Shown: positions 9,177 through 16,387 of the stretch, piece after piece
Layout: every line of letters starts with the position of its first letter
How positions within the stretch are numbered: position 1 is the first letter of the stretch
NCBI GenBank assembly: GCA_944384815.1
Contig: CALWUW010000030.1
Coordinates: forward strand, 1-56,471
Direction of reading: 5' to 3'
Source: an uncultured Clostridia bacterium
GTDB taxonomy: Bacteria; Bacillota; Clostridia; Oscillospirales; Acutalibacteraceae
DNA length: 56,471 nt
Notes under the pieces: model-generated
Seen by the model: the letters and a program-made list of their open reading frames with translations, nothing else
Databases searched by the model: none
What the model was told of the DNA's origin: nothing
Translations under genes and position numbers: made by a program

Positions 9177-9211
9177 AAACGCAGCACCCGCTGGATGCGG
9201 ATGCTGCGTTT
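9177..9211 (-). terminator. Hairpin terminator between the dipeptidase gene and a gene remnant
   Basis: A 10-bp outer stem (9177-9186 with 9202-9211) and a 4-bp inner stem CCGC/GCGG are followed on the minus strand by TTTTT. It would end transcripts coming from the remnant and acetyltransferase at 9267-10012. Confidence 0.7.
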
Positions 9212-9266
9212 AGGCAAATGAAAACATCAAAGAGGCGGCAAATATTTCTCAAACCTTATGTGTCTG

Positions 9267-9510
9267 CTATAAGCCTTTGTGCGTTAATTTTCGAAAAATT
9301 TGAGCACTTTTATCGCCGCTTTTTTCTAAATATTTAAGAATAGCAATATCCCGAGCTTTTATATAGGTGAATTGGTAGTTGATTGGTTTTTGTTTATGCA
9401 AAAGGGAGCTACACTCCTTAGCAGAAACCCATATTACCTGATTTTGATTTTCTATTTCAACAAAACATTTTCTATGATCAACCGTTATAGATAGATGAAA
9501 TAGCGTTCCA
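9267..9510 (-). pseudogene. Probable 3' fragment of an unrecognised gene
   Basis: A frame stays open for about 80 codons to a TAG at 9267-9269. It overlaps the end of the acetyltransferase gene in another frame and reads like protein (for example FVEIENQNQVIWVSAKE, then DIAILKYLEKSGDKSAQIF). No start codon with a ribosome site was found, and the upstream part is replaced by the acetyltransferase gene. I read it as the surviving end of a gene cut by recombination. The family is not recognised, and a chance open frame is possible. Confidence 0.35.
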
Positions 9511-10012
9511 GAATTTCTCCATTTTCATTTACGGTTTTGTCAAAAACACCACCGCAAGCAATTATCGTCTTTCTGCTTGCTTCATTTTCAACAGCACAAG
9601 TTATGAGAACCTTTTCTAATTTCCGTTTTTCGCATTCCTTTAAACAAAGTTTCAACATTTGCGTTGCATATCCTTTTCTTCTTTCAAAAGGTCTAACGCC
9701 ATACCCAATATGTCCGCCAAATTGAGCAAGATAGTCATTAAGATAATGCCGAAAATTTATCATTCCCAAGATATATTTCTCGTTCTTCCGAACCATCATA
9801 AATTGTTCGTTCTCTACCCAATTCGAATTTGGCACTGTCTCCTTGTTTTCCATTAGTTTACAACACCTTATCCAAGCTTCTATGTTGTCAAATTTCCTTA
9901 AACCGCTATCTCCGTTGAATTGGCCTCCATTTTGCATTACTTCGTTACGATAGCTACAAATTTCATCCAAATACTCAATTGATGGCTTTACAAGCACTAA
10001 ATTTTCCACCAT
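9485..10012 (-). CDS. GNAT family N-acetyltransferase
   Basis: This 175-residue predicted acetyltransferase has the acetyl-CoA loop region GYGVRPFERRKGYATQMLKLCLKECEKR and the C-terminal VENEASRKTIIACGGVFDKTV. The N-terminal SIEYLDEICSYRNEV and YILGMINFRHYLNDYLAQFGGHIGYG match a GNAT branch common in Clostridia (often annotated as predicted acetyltransferase). GGAGGTG lies four bases before the ATG and seven before an in-frame GTG, so either may be used. Its AT-rich, Asn/Lys-rich coding differs from the GC-richer genes on both sides, which suggests acquisition. The substrate is unknown. Confidence 0.85.
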   Translation of the reverse strand: MVENLVLVKPSIEYLDEICSYRNEVMQNGGQFNGDSGLRKFDNIEAWIRCCKLMENKETVPNSNWVENEQFMMVRKNEKYILGMINFRHYLNDYLAQFGGHIGYGVRPFERRKGYATQMLKLCLKECEKRKLEKVLITCAVENEASRKTIIACGGVFDKTVNENGEILERYFIYL

Positions 10013-10222
10013 AGCACCTCCGAATAAAAATTATTTTCTACATTTCAATACAACGCATACAGCGCAGAATCATCTAAACATGTAACCTTTTGTGTAGAAT
10101 AAGAGATAAAAAACTCAAATAGCCTATTGGGAAGATTTCAAATTCTAGCCCCCGTTTTTCTTCCCATCTTCCCCCTAACACCGGCCAACAGCGGAAATAT
10201 ACCCAGCTTTTCCCAAAAAGCT

Positions 10223-11329
10223 TCAGGGCTTTTCCCATACAAGGAGCGGGATCCGCATTTCCTCTTCCGTCAGGCCGCCATGGGTGGAGACCCATCTTTC
10301 CTGGCCAAAATAAAGGGAAAAATCCTGGACGGCTATAGCCAGCAGATCTCCCAGCATAGACCGGAAAAGGGGATGATGGTTTCCCGTGCCGAAAAGATTT
10401 TTGCCCAAGGCTTCTTCCATGGGCATCAACAGAAATTGATCGCCGAATTCTTTTTTGAATTCCCGTTCAAAGGTCTCCCTTTTCCCTTCCTTTATAAAGA
10501 AGTTCAGAGCTCTGGGTTCCAGGGATGGCAGCCGCACCAGGCAATCGCACAGGTTGGGATAGTCCTGCAGCACGGCATACCGGGTATCCACATGCCCATG
10601 GTCCGCCGTAATAAACAACAGTGTATTTTCCAGCCGGTCCGCCAGGCAGCTGATGGTCCTCTCTATATCTTCCAGCGCTTCTTTTACAAGATCCGATCCG
10701 CATCCGTGACGATGCAAAAGGTCATCCGGCTGATTCCAATATGCGTAAATATATTTGGGGTCCGGCTCCCGGCACAGCTGCTCAATGCCGCAGCAAATCT
10801 CCTCCAGATTTTTGGGATAGGGCTCCAAAAACGGCATGCGCGCATATGCCTTTCCGCCGGCTTTGCGGATGGTGACGGTAATGTCCTTATAGGGGGTAAG
10901 GGTCCACGCAACGGGATAATCCGCCGCCGGATCCATTGTTCCCTGAAGGGTATTTCGAAACACCGTAACGTTTTGGCCCACTTGCGGATAATAGCAGTCC
11001 CATCCCAGCCAACTGTGCTGGCAGGGCTGCAGGCCGGACATGGCAGAGGTTGTGGCGGCAACCGTGGTGGATAAAAATACCGACTGATACACTCCCGCAA
11101 GATGGCTCCGGAAGGGCCCGTGGGCATCCAGCAGTTTTTCCAGAACAAATTGGCCCATCCCGTCCAAAAGAAAAACCACGACATTTTTATAGTCTTTTTG
11201 TAAATAGGGATCCGCAAGGGAAAGGGTCTTTCCCACTGTAGGCAAGTTCCATTTTTTTAGGATGGAATTGGGCAAATTGGCGATACAGTTTTCATAATCG
11301 GGCCAAACCCATTTTTTCGGCTCTTTCAT
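10223..11329 (-). CDS. Alkaline-phosphatase superfamily phosphodiesterase/nucleotide pyrophosphatase
   Basis: This 368-residue soluble protein has the metal-binding layout of type I phosphodiesterase/nucleotide pyrophosphatases: FLLDGMGQFVLEKLL (first Asp), STTVAATTSAMSG (nucleophile Thr region), NQPDDLLHRHGCGS (Asp/His), ITADHGHVDT (Asp-His) and the final STHGGLTEEEMRIPLLVW (His). No signal peptide or membrane segment is seen, so it probably acts in the cytoplasm on a nucleotide or sugar-phosphate diester. The ATG at 11329 follows GAGGAGGCG at eight bases. Upstream lie a heptamer tract, a terminator-like hairpin and a strong promoter, so expression may be controlled by attenuation. The exact substrate is not known. 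Confidence 0.85.
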   Translation of the reverse strand: MKEPKKWVWPDYENCIANLPNSILKKWNLPTVGKTLSLADPYLQKDYKNVVVFLLDGMGQFVLEKLLDAHGPFRSHLAGVYQSVFLSTTVAATTSAMSGLQPCQHSWLGWDCYYPQVGQNVTVFRNTLQGTMDPAADYPVAWTLTPYKDITVTIRKAGGKAYARMPFLEPYPKNLEEICCGIEQLCREPDPKYIYAYWNQPDDLLHRHGCGSDLVKEALEDIERTISCLADRLENTLLFITADHGHVDTRYAVLQDYPNLCDCLVRLPSLEPRALNFFIKEGKRETFEREFKKEFGDQFLLMPMEEALGKNLFGTGNHHPLFRSMLGDLLAIAVQDFSLYFGQERWVSTHGGLTEEEMRIPLLVWEKP

Positions 11330-11365
11330 CACTTCCGCCTCCTCTCTTTGCAAGCGGTAAACGCC

Positions 11366-11407
11366 CACCGGCCACCGGCCACCCGCTACCGGACACCGGC
11401 CACCGGT
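11366..11407. repeat. Six heptamers CACCGGC-type in the phosphodiesterase leader
   Basis: CACCGGC, CACCGGC, CACCCGC, TACCGGA, CACCGGC, CACCGGT in exact 7-bp phase. The tract lies between the leader hairpin and the ribosome site of the gene at 10223-11329. Confidence 0.85.
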
Positions 11408-11415
11408 AATCCAGG

Positions 11416-11551
11416 CAAAAAGAACAGCCCAGGCTGTTCCTTCCTAAGAAGCAAGGCTGCCCGGGCAACGCTGTTCTTCTTGATAAAATCGGAAGAGATC
11501 GTCCCCTAGACTTTCGGCTTCCGCGTAATTTTTCCTTTTATAGTATATTGT
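11416..11551 (-). promoter_or_regulatory. Structured leader with a two-state terminator, possible riboswitch or attenuator
   Basis: On the minus strand, GAACAGC (11439-11433) pairs with GCTGTTC (11428-11422) to give a hairpin followed by TTTTT, a standard terminator. The same GCTGTTCTT arm can pair instead with AAGAACAGC (11478-11470), which would prevent the terminator. Further upstream, CGGAAG and CTTCCG close another arm over about 34 nt. The leader starts at a strong promoter and ends about 90 nt before the start codon. I matched it to no riboswitch class known to me (no T-box, TPP, SAM, FMN, ykkC or ZTP core seen). Confidence 0.5.
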
Positions 11552-11580
11552 ATTATACTGCTTGTCCTGCGCCTTTGCAA
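11552..11580 (-). promoter_or_regulatory. Sigma-A promoter of the phosphodiesterase leader
   Basis: The -35 box TTGCAA (11575-11580) and a perfect -10 TATAAT (11552-11557 on the minus strand) are separated by exactly 17 nt. Confidence 0.75.
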
Positions 11581-11637
11581 ATTTTAAAAGGAGACTTTTG
11601 TTTTTGATAGAATTGAGGGTTCAAACCCTGAGAAACA

Positions 11638-11680
11638 AAAAGCACAACATGGAACTGTAATTTCTCAACGTTGTGCTTTT
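11638..11680 (-). terminator. Hairpin terminator downstream of the AraC gene
   Basis: An 11-bp perfect stem AAAAGCACAAC/GTTGTGCTTTT (11638-11648 with 11670-11680) lies about 40 bp past the AraC stop. It is preceded by GGGTTCAAACCC, which resembles a tRNA T-arm. A related hairpin lies on the other side of the gene at 12723-12767. Confidence 0.65.
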
Positions 11681-11721
11681 ACTGTCAAGCGGCTATAAAA
11701 AAGACATTCTTGGGGTTTTAT

Positions 11722-12621
11722 TTATAATTTTTTTATTGGCCTTAAAACCTGATAACCTCGATCCTTCCACATATGTCTTTGATAATCTTGACATAACGTT
11801 TCATTCCATTCATACCCCATTGATTTGGGATCAAAATTCCATGCAAGGTCCTCAACGCGTCTCATTACCTCACCGTTATCCCGGAGATAGTCATATTTCG
11901 GATGGCCAAAAACCAAATAATAGCTTTCCGGAATATCTCGTACTTCAAATTTTGGAGGTACGACACCTGAATAGTCTGACGGGACTCCTGTGCCGTAGAA
12001 ATACCCTTTAGTTCCACCCTGATAATACCATCCCGCATGGTGTGACCAAACAACCGGATGCTGAAATGGTATAAAGCTTTCCAAAATACCTTCAATTTCA
12101 TCAAAATCAGGACGTCTTTCAAAATCCCAGTACCCTTTCGCATTCAAATCATATAATCCAATAAATCTGTGTGCAGGAATATGTTCTACCCATATCTGCG
12201 GACTGGTTAAAATGTTTTCACTCATTTTGACAACCCCTTTTACAATATAATGAGAAGGATTCAGAACGACTTTCCGTATGGGAAGCGGAATTGGAACAGG
12301 ATATTTTCTGTATACAGATGGTGTACATCCATATGTATACTGGAAAGCCCTCGTCAGGGCTGCCTGTGACGAATATCCATATTCCAAAGCTATATCGATG
12401 ATTGGCTTTTTTGTATCTCGGACTTGTATAGTTGCGTGATACAGGCGTCTCCCGGCTAAATATTGTTTTAATGTCATGCCGACTACAAGGCGGAACTGAC
12501 GTGAACAATAAAATTTCGAATAATGCAGAGATCGAGAGATGCTGTCAAGTGTAGGATTTTCCGTTATATGTTCCTCTATAAAATCAATCATCTTCTGAAC
12601 TTCGTAATTCCACTCATACAT
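11722..12621 (-). CDS. AraC family regulator with GyrI-like effector domain
   Basis: This 299-residue protein has the DNA-binding half first. Residues about 8-105 hold two helix-turn-helix units (PTLDSISRSLHYSKFYCSRQ and IIDIALEYGYSSQAALTRAF, ending TPSVYRK), as in the MarA/Rob/SoxS group. Residues about 135-295 form a GyrI/SOUL-like small-molecule binding domain (HIPAHRFIGLYDLN, YYLVFGHPKYDYL). Rob-like fusions of this type sense lipophilic compounds or drugs and activate efflux or stress genes. AGGAGGTG precedes the ATG by seven bases. No divergent target gene is next to it. It is AT-rich and flanked by two similar hairpins, which suggests a mobile cassette. Confidence 0.88.
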   Translation of the reverse strand: MYEWNYEVQKMIDFIEEHITENPTLDSISRSLHYSKFYCSRQFRLVVGMTLKQYLAGRRLYHATIQVRDTKKPIIDIALEYGYSSQAALTRAFQYTYGCTPSVYRKYPVPIPLPIRKVVLNPSHYIVKGVVKMSENILTSPQIWVEHIPAHRFIGLYDLNAKGYWDFERRPDFDEIEGILESFIPFQHPVVWSHHAGWYYQGGTKGYFYGTGVPSDYSGVVPPKFEVRDIPESYYLVFGHPKYDYLRDNGEVMRRVEDLAWNFDPKSMGYEWNETLCQDYQRHMWKDRGYQVLRPIKKL

Positions 12622-12722
12622 ACGCTTTCACCTCCTTCTGAACTATATTATACTTAAACATAATCATGATGAGCTTTACATAAGTTGCAGTAAGTAGAGA
12701 GTAAAAATATCATAAATAAAAC

Positions 12723-12767
12723 AAAAAGCACAACACAAGAGTTTGACCCTACAATGCTGCGCTTTTT
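12723..12767 (-). repeat. Second GCACAAC hairpin upstream of the AraC gene
   Basis: AAAAAGCACAACA (12723-12735) pairs with TGCTGCGCTTTTT (12755-12767), the two mismatches being G-U pairs only in minus-strand RNA. The first 15 bases match those of the hairpin at 11638, and an AGAGTTTGACCCT segment recalls the T-arm-like motif there. Confidence 0.45.
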
Positions 12768-12902
12768 CTTGTATCCCACCCAAAAAAAGTAACACCGTCT
12801 CTTCGCCTTGCGTCACCCATTCTTTCAGTTTTCCAAATACTAGCCAGTAAAAACAGCGATTTGCCACATGGAGACAAGCGATATTTAAAAACGGTTCTGA
12901 TG

Positions 12903-12939
12903 AAGAAACGGATGCATAAATCTTATGCATCCGTTTCTT
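12903..12939 (-). terminator. Strong terminator of the RRXRR-like gene
   Basis: A 17-bp perfect stem AAGAAACGGATGCATAA/TTATGCATCCGTTTCTT with a 3-nt loop, eight bases past the stop codon at 12947. Confidence 0.85.
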
Positions 12940-12946
12940 ATAAGTC

Positions 12947-13651
12947 TTATTTTACGATTTCTGCTCCTGCTTTGACAAACATCTGCTGAGATGCTTTTCT
13001 TATAACATCTTCTGCAAATTCATTAGGATACCTGGAAAGAGTATCTGTCAATTGCTTTAATTTAAGAATATCATCCGATAGCTCTTTAGGTTTCAAATCA
13101 TCATACATTTTTTCAAGGAATTTTAATGTTTGCTGATTTGTAGCTTCCCGTGACGCCACAATGGTTTTAATTGCATCTCCACGAGAAGTATCGCAGCCAT
13201 TCATTCCCGGCTGCGCTGCTTCCATATTTCCAACAGTGGCGATTGCCTCGTGAAGAAACGCTGTGTCATTGATGATCTTATCAATTCTTGTCAGCACATA
13301 CTCCATTGATAACGTTGGCACCTTAGAATTGCCTTCTGATTCTGACGCTGTTCCAGCGGCGGCATCTTTAGCCACTCTTCGTCTGACGATTTCTCCCACA
13401 TCAGCCTGTGGATTTTCCTGCAGGACTCGGTTGATTTCTTCGTTCATGCCTATATCGTCAATAACTGAATGATTGCTCATAACATTATCCTCCAAAATAG
13501 TATTTGGCGGACACGCAAGGCATATCTTGTTTTCTGATACAAAGCGTGCCCTGCCATTTTTAACAAGCCCTTTGGCTCTTTTTGGATAGGTCGCTTCATA
13601 TTCATTGCCCTGTTCATCGACAACAATAACGTTTTTTGCGATGGGTATCAT
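12947..13651 (-). CDS. Unknown protein with an RRXRR-like N-terminal module
   Basis: The frame encodes 234 residues. Residues 1-45 (VIVVDEQGNEYEATYPKRA, then KGLVKNGRARFV) resemble the RRXRR module found at the N-terminus of IscB-type and other HNH proteins, in which a V-x-x-G-x-x-L/Y pattern is followed by PxRAxxLLxxGRA. No HNH or RuvC motifs follow. Instead comes an acidic, coiled-coil-like region (residues about 60-234) of unknown function. The first ATG directly abuts GGGG, while a perfect GGAGG lies eight bases before the internal ATG at 13480 (MSNHSVIDD), so a shorter 177-residue product is likely as well or instead. It is moderately AT-rich, lies in an accessory stretch, and has its own terminator. 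Confidence 0.7.
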   Translation of the reverse strand: MIPIAKNVIVVDEQGNEYEATYPKRAKGLVKNGRARFVSENKICLACPPNTILEDNVMSNHSVIDDIGMNEEINRVLQENPQADVGEIVRRRVAKDAAAGTASESEGNSKVPTLSMEYVLTRIDKIINDTAFLHEAIATVGNMEAAQPGMNGCDTSRGDAIKTIVASREATNQQTLKFLEKMYDDLKPKELSDDILKLKQLTDTLSRYPNEFAEDVIRKASQQMFVKAGAEIVK

Positions 13652-13686
13652 CCCCTTTTTTATTCGATTTTCGGCAACTGTGGATA

Positions 13687-13710
13687 ATAACCTGTAGTAC
13701 TACAGGTTAT
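13687..13710. promoter_or_regulatory. 24-bp perfect palindrome upstream of the RRXRR-like gene
   Basis: ATAACCTGTAGT is followed directly by its reverse complement, with no loop. It lies 36 bp before the start codon. This fits an operator for a dimeric regulator better than a terminator. The rest of 13711-14049 is gene-free accessory DNA with no other feature I can name. Confidence 0.5.
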
Positions 13711-14049
13711 GTTTTTTGTGATGGGTGTCTTCCCAGATCCACATGCAAATGATAGCATGATCACGAAAAAGAGTCAAGCAGTTTACTCCCTCAACGCTTT
13801 AACAATTTGAAGTGTTTTTATGGGATGAAACCTCTAAAACCATATAAATCAAGGACATAATAAAACCGTCCATTTAAAATCCACGTTTTTCCTATGGCTA
13901 ACCGGGAGAAAATAACGGATTCCCGTCATCCCGGCTTTCCCACCCTTGCTTCGCTCCGGTGCCGGTTTGCGCGGAAAGAATACCTCCGGCGGCTGGTATT
14001 TTTTTACTTAATCCTTCTCAGGGTTCGAATCGCTTCTGGGTAAAAGAAC

Positions 14050-14097
14050 AGAGCCGATGCAAAAAGCATCGGCTCTTCACTGGCCCGCCCGAAGGGA
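14050..14097. repeat. Decayed copy of the tRNA-Arg 3' junction
   Basis: A T-arm-like TCAGGGTTCGAATC at about 14014, an 11-bp hairpin AGAGCCGATGC/GCATCGGCTCT (14050-14060 with 14066-14076) and GGCCCGCCCGAAGGGA (14082-14097) appear in the same order as at 14200-14285. There the 16-bp GGCCCGCCCGAAGGGA at 14270-14285 is the real 3' end of tRNA-Arg. The copies are 188 bp apart. This pattern fits recombination or integration at the tRNA. Confidence 0.5.
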
Positions 14098-14231
14098 TGA
14101 CAGCGCAGCGGCTTTGCCTTGCGCTGCCTGTCCTCGCAGCAAAGCTGCTTCAGACTTCGCGGCTGAAAACGTGCCGCAGGCATGTTTTCTTAACGCCGCT
14201 CACCCTCTCAGGGTTCGAATCCCTCCCAACG

Positions 14232-14267
14232 AAAAAACAGCTCTCACAAAAGTGAGAGCTGTTTTTT
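14232..14267 (-). terminator. Terminator of tRNA-Arg
   Basis: A 16-bp stem AAAAAACAGCTCTCAC/GTGAGAGCTGTTTTTT (14232-14247 with 14252-14267) around AAAA, directly after the tRNA CCA end on the minus strand. Confidence 0.85.
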
Positions 14268-14268
14268 T

Positions 14269-14345
14269 TGGCCCGCCCGAAGGGATTCGAACCCCTGACC
14301 TCCAGAATCGGAATCTGACACTCTATCCAGCTGCGCTACGGGCGG
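14269..14345 (-). tRNA. tRNA-Arg (anticodon CCG) with encoded CCA
   Basis: The minus strand gives a full cloverleaf. The acceptor CCGCCCG pairs with CGGGCGG (7 bp), followed by TA, a D-arm GCGC-AGCTGGATA-GAGT, an anticodon arm with 7-nt loop TTCCGAT (anticodon CCG, reading CGG), a short variable loop, the T-arm AGGGG-TTCGAAT-CCCTT, discriminator G and a genome-encoded CCA. It is followed by a strong terminator. An apparent protein frame over this region is spurious. Confidence 0.93.
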
Positions 14346-14470
14346 ATAAAAGCAGCCCTTAAAAGACTGCCTATATATTATATACATATAAAAAAGAAAA
14401 AGCAAGCCTAAAAGTGAAAAAAACAAATTTTTCTGCTCATCCATGCCGGCCGCCGGCCATGGCAAAGTCC

Positions 14471-15310
14471 TCAGTCCTCCTGTGGATCCTGCATCAGCTG
14501 CCGATAGATCTCGCCTTTTTTCTGGCCGGTCTCCTGGGCAGCCTGGCGTGCGGCCTGGGAAGCACTGTACCCCTGCTCCAAAAGGGCTCTGGCCAGCTGC
14601 AAAGCGTCCTGGGCTGTGGCCTGGGGAATCTCTTCCTCCCGGGCTCCCTGGAGCACCAAAACAAATTCGCCCCTGGCGCTGCCGTCCCCAAACCGGGCCA
14701 CCGCCTGGGAAAGGGTGGTGCGGATCACTTCTTCGTGGACCTTCGTCAGCTCCCGAACCAGCGCAATGGGTCGATCCCCCAGGCAGCGGTAAAGGTCTTC
14801 CAGCGTAGCCGCCAGCTTATGGGGCGCTTCATAGAATACCATGGTCCGCTTTTCCCCCCGGATCTCTTCCAGATGCTCCCGGCGGCTTTTTTTGTTTACG
14901 CTTAAAAATCCCTCAAAGGTAAAACGCCCTGTGGGCAGACCGGAAACCGCCAGGGCGGTTATAACGGCGCTGGGCCCGGGAACCACCGTCACCTGGATCC
15001 CCTGCTCCGCGCACTGGGCCACCAGCATCTCCCCCGGGTCGGAAATGGCCGGCATTCCCGCATCGGAAACCAGCGCACAGGTTTCCCCGTTTTGGATCCT
15101 CTGGCAAATATACTGGCCCTTCTCCCGCTTGTTGTGCTCGTAATAGCTGATCAGGGGCTTTTTGATCTGAAAATGGTTCAGAAGCTTCAGGGTGACACGG
15201 GTATCCTCCGCGGCGATAAAATCCGCCTGCTCCAATGCTTCCGCCGCTCTGGGAGAAAAATCCCCTAAATTTCCAATGGGCGTCCCTACAACAATCAGTT
15301 TCCCGCTCAC
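14471..15310 (-). CDS. rsmI: 16S rRNA (cytidine1402-2'-O)-methyltransferase RsmI
   Basis: RsmI 2'-O-methylates C1402 in the 16S rRNA decoding centre using SAM. The 279-residue protein shows the tetrapyrrole-methylase fold: N-terminal LIVVGTPIGNLGDFSPRA, EDTRVTLKLLNHF, SYYEHNKREK, LVSDAGMPAISDPGEMLV, the SAM loop VPGPSAVITALAVSGL, FEGFLSVNKKSRREHL and FYEAPHKLAATLEDL. The start is GTG, overlapping the TGA of trmN6 in GTGA, with AAGGGG upstream, so the two are translationally coupled. The order holB-ricT-trmN6-rsmI matches the yaaT/yab cluster of Bacillus subtilis. Confidence 0.95.
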   Translation of the reverse strand: MSGKLIVVGTPIGNLGDFSPRAAEALEQADFIAAEDTRVTLKLLNHFQIKKPLISYYEHNKREKGQYICQRIQNGETCALVSDAGMPAISDPGEMLVAQCAEQGIQVTVVPGPSAVITALAVSGLPTGRFTFEGFLSVNKKSRREHLEEIRGEKRTMVFYEAPHKLAATLEDLYRCLGDRPIALVRELTKVHEEVIRTTLSQAVARFGDGSARGEFVLVLQGAREEEIPQATAQDALQLARALLEQGYSASQAARQAAQETGQKKGEIYRQLMQDPQED

Positions 15311-16059
15311 AGTCCGTTTCCCCTTCCTTCCCGATAGGCCCCGTAGATCTCCAACATTTCCGGAGAAAAACTGCCTTCCTTTTCCACCAGCAAAACCGGC
15401 TGGACTTCCATGCCGGGCTTTCCGCCTCTGCGGCTTTCCAGCAGAAACAAAAACGGCGCTTTTCCTTCCCGCTGCTGTACCAGCCGCAGCCGCTTGGGTT
15501 CCAGCCCGTGCTTTCCTAAAATAGCCATACATTCCGCCAGATATTCCGGCCGCTGGCAGCAGCAGAACCGTCCCCCCCAGCGAAGAAACAGCCGGGCTGC
15601 CCGGGCCACGTCCTCAAAGGTGCACATTCCCTGATACCGTGCGGTTTTCCGGCTTTCTGCGGAAGCCGGGTCCCCTCTTCCTTCCGGTGTATAAGGAGGA
15701 TTGCAGGCCATGCGGTCCAGGCTGCCGGGCTCTATCCGTTCCCGGAGAAGGGCCGTGTCCCGAAGGTCACCGTTCAAAACCCCGATCTTTTCCTCCAGCC
15801 CGTTGGCCTCTATGCTCTCCCCCAGCAGTTCCGCTCCCTGGGGCTGGATCTCCACCCCCCAAACGTGGCCGGGCTCTCCCCGGTCACACCAAAACAGAGG
15901 GATGGTGCCGCAGCCGGTGCCCAGATCCGCGCACCGCTCTCCCTTTTTGGGCATGGAAAACCACGCCAGCAGCAGCGTGTCCGTGTTGAACCGATGCTCC
16001 CGGGAAATTCGGACTCTGGTTTTGGCGGAAAGCCTTTCCCAGCTTTTTTCCGTCTGCAT
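15307..16059 (-). CDS. trmN6: tRNA1(Val) adenine-N6-methyltransferase family (TrmN6/YabB)
   Basis: This is a SAM-dependent N6-adenine methyltransferase of 250 residues, predicted to modify A37 of tRNA1(Val). It shows the N-terminal FNTDTLLLAWFSMPKKGERC, SAM motif I DLGTGCGTIPLF, the acidic GVEIQPQGAELL, and the catalytic NPPY in RMACNPPYTPEGRGDP. AGGAGGG precedes the ATG by seven bases. It overlaps rsmI by four bases. Family assignment is firm, while the exact tRNA target is taken from the family and gene order. Confidence 0.9.
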   Translation of the reverse strand: MQTEKSWERLSAKTRVRISREHRFNTDTLLLAWFSMPKKGERCADLGTGCGTIPLFWCDRGEPGHVWGVEIQPQGAELLGESIEANGLEEKIGVLNGDLRDTALLRERIEPGSLDRMACNPPYTPEGRGDPASAESRKTARYQGMCTFEDVARAARLFLRWGGRFCCCQRPEYLAECMAILGKHGLEPKRLRLVQQREGKAPFLFLLESRRGGKPGMEVQPVLLVEKEGSFSPEMLEIYGAYREGRGNGL

Positions 16060-16070
16060 TTCTTTCCCTC

Positions 16071-16133
16071 CTGTTTTCTGTTGCCTGCTGCTTATTGCTT
16101 GTTTCCGGCTACCGTTTCCTTACCGGCTTTTGC
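16071..16133. repeat. Nine heptamers upstream of trmN6
   Basis: Units such as CTGTTTT, CTGTTGC, CTGCTGC, TTATTGC, TTGTTTC, CGGCTAC and CGTTTCC follow in exact 7-bp phase for 63 bp, directly upstream of the trmN6 ribosome site. Confidence 0.6.
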
Positions 16134-16262
16134 CTTTATTCTTTCCGCCGCCCGGCTGTTTCCGCCGCCGGCTTTCCTCTTCTTTATCGTTTTCCTTTTC
16201 CGCTTCTATCCGTGCGCCCGGATATTTATAACCTGTATACTCTTACACAACACACGCACGCA

Positions 16263-16302
16263 ATCCGTGTACCCGCATCCCCGCATACTTGCATACCTGT
16301 TT
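16263..16302. repeat. Five octamers between ferredoxin and trmN6
   Basis: ATCCGTGT, ACCCGCAT, CCCCGCAT, ACTTGCAT, ACCTGTTT in exact 8-bp phase. No gene is seen between 16060 and 16340. Confidence 0.65.
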
Positions 16303-16340
16303 ACTGGGGATCCCAAATTAGGGAAAGCAAAGAAACGAAA

Positions 16341-16373
16341 AAGAAGGCGGGGCGTCAGCCGCTCCGCCTTCTT
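16341..16373 (-). terminator. Terminator of the ferredoxin gene
   Basis: A 13-bp stem (16341-16353 with 16361-16373, one G-U pair) is followed on the minus strand by TTTTT. It begins 15 bp past the ferredoxin stop. Confidence 0.85.
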
Positions 16374-16387
16374 CCTCATTCTGATCC

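Noticed and set aside
11420-11500. GGAAGGAACAGCC in the leader considered as a small SRP RNA
   Set aside because: The segment resembles the SRP apical loop only over about 13 bases. The tetraloop and asymmetric loop pairing do not fit and the strand continues into a protein gene leader.
12676-12930. 84-codon frame between the AraC and RRXRR genes
   Set aside because: It runs through a hairpin element and a terminator stem and has no good start site. It could be a scrap but cannot be supported as a gene.
14057-14362. 101-codon frame across the tRNA region
   Set aside because: It is a translation of tRNA-Arg and its duplicated junction, a known source of false protein calls.
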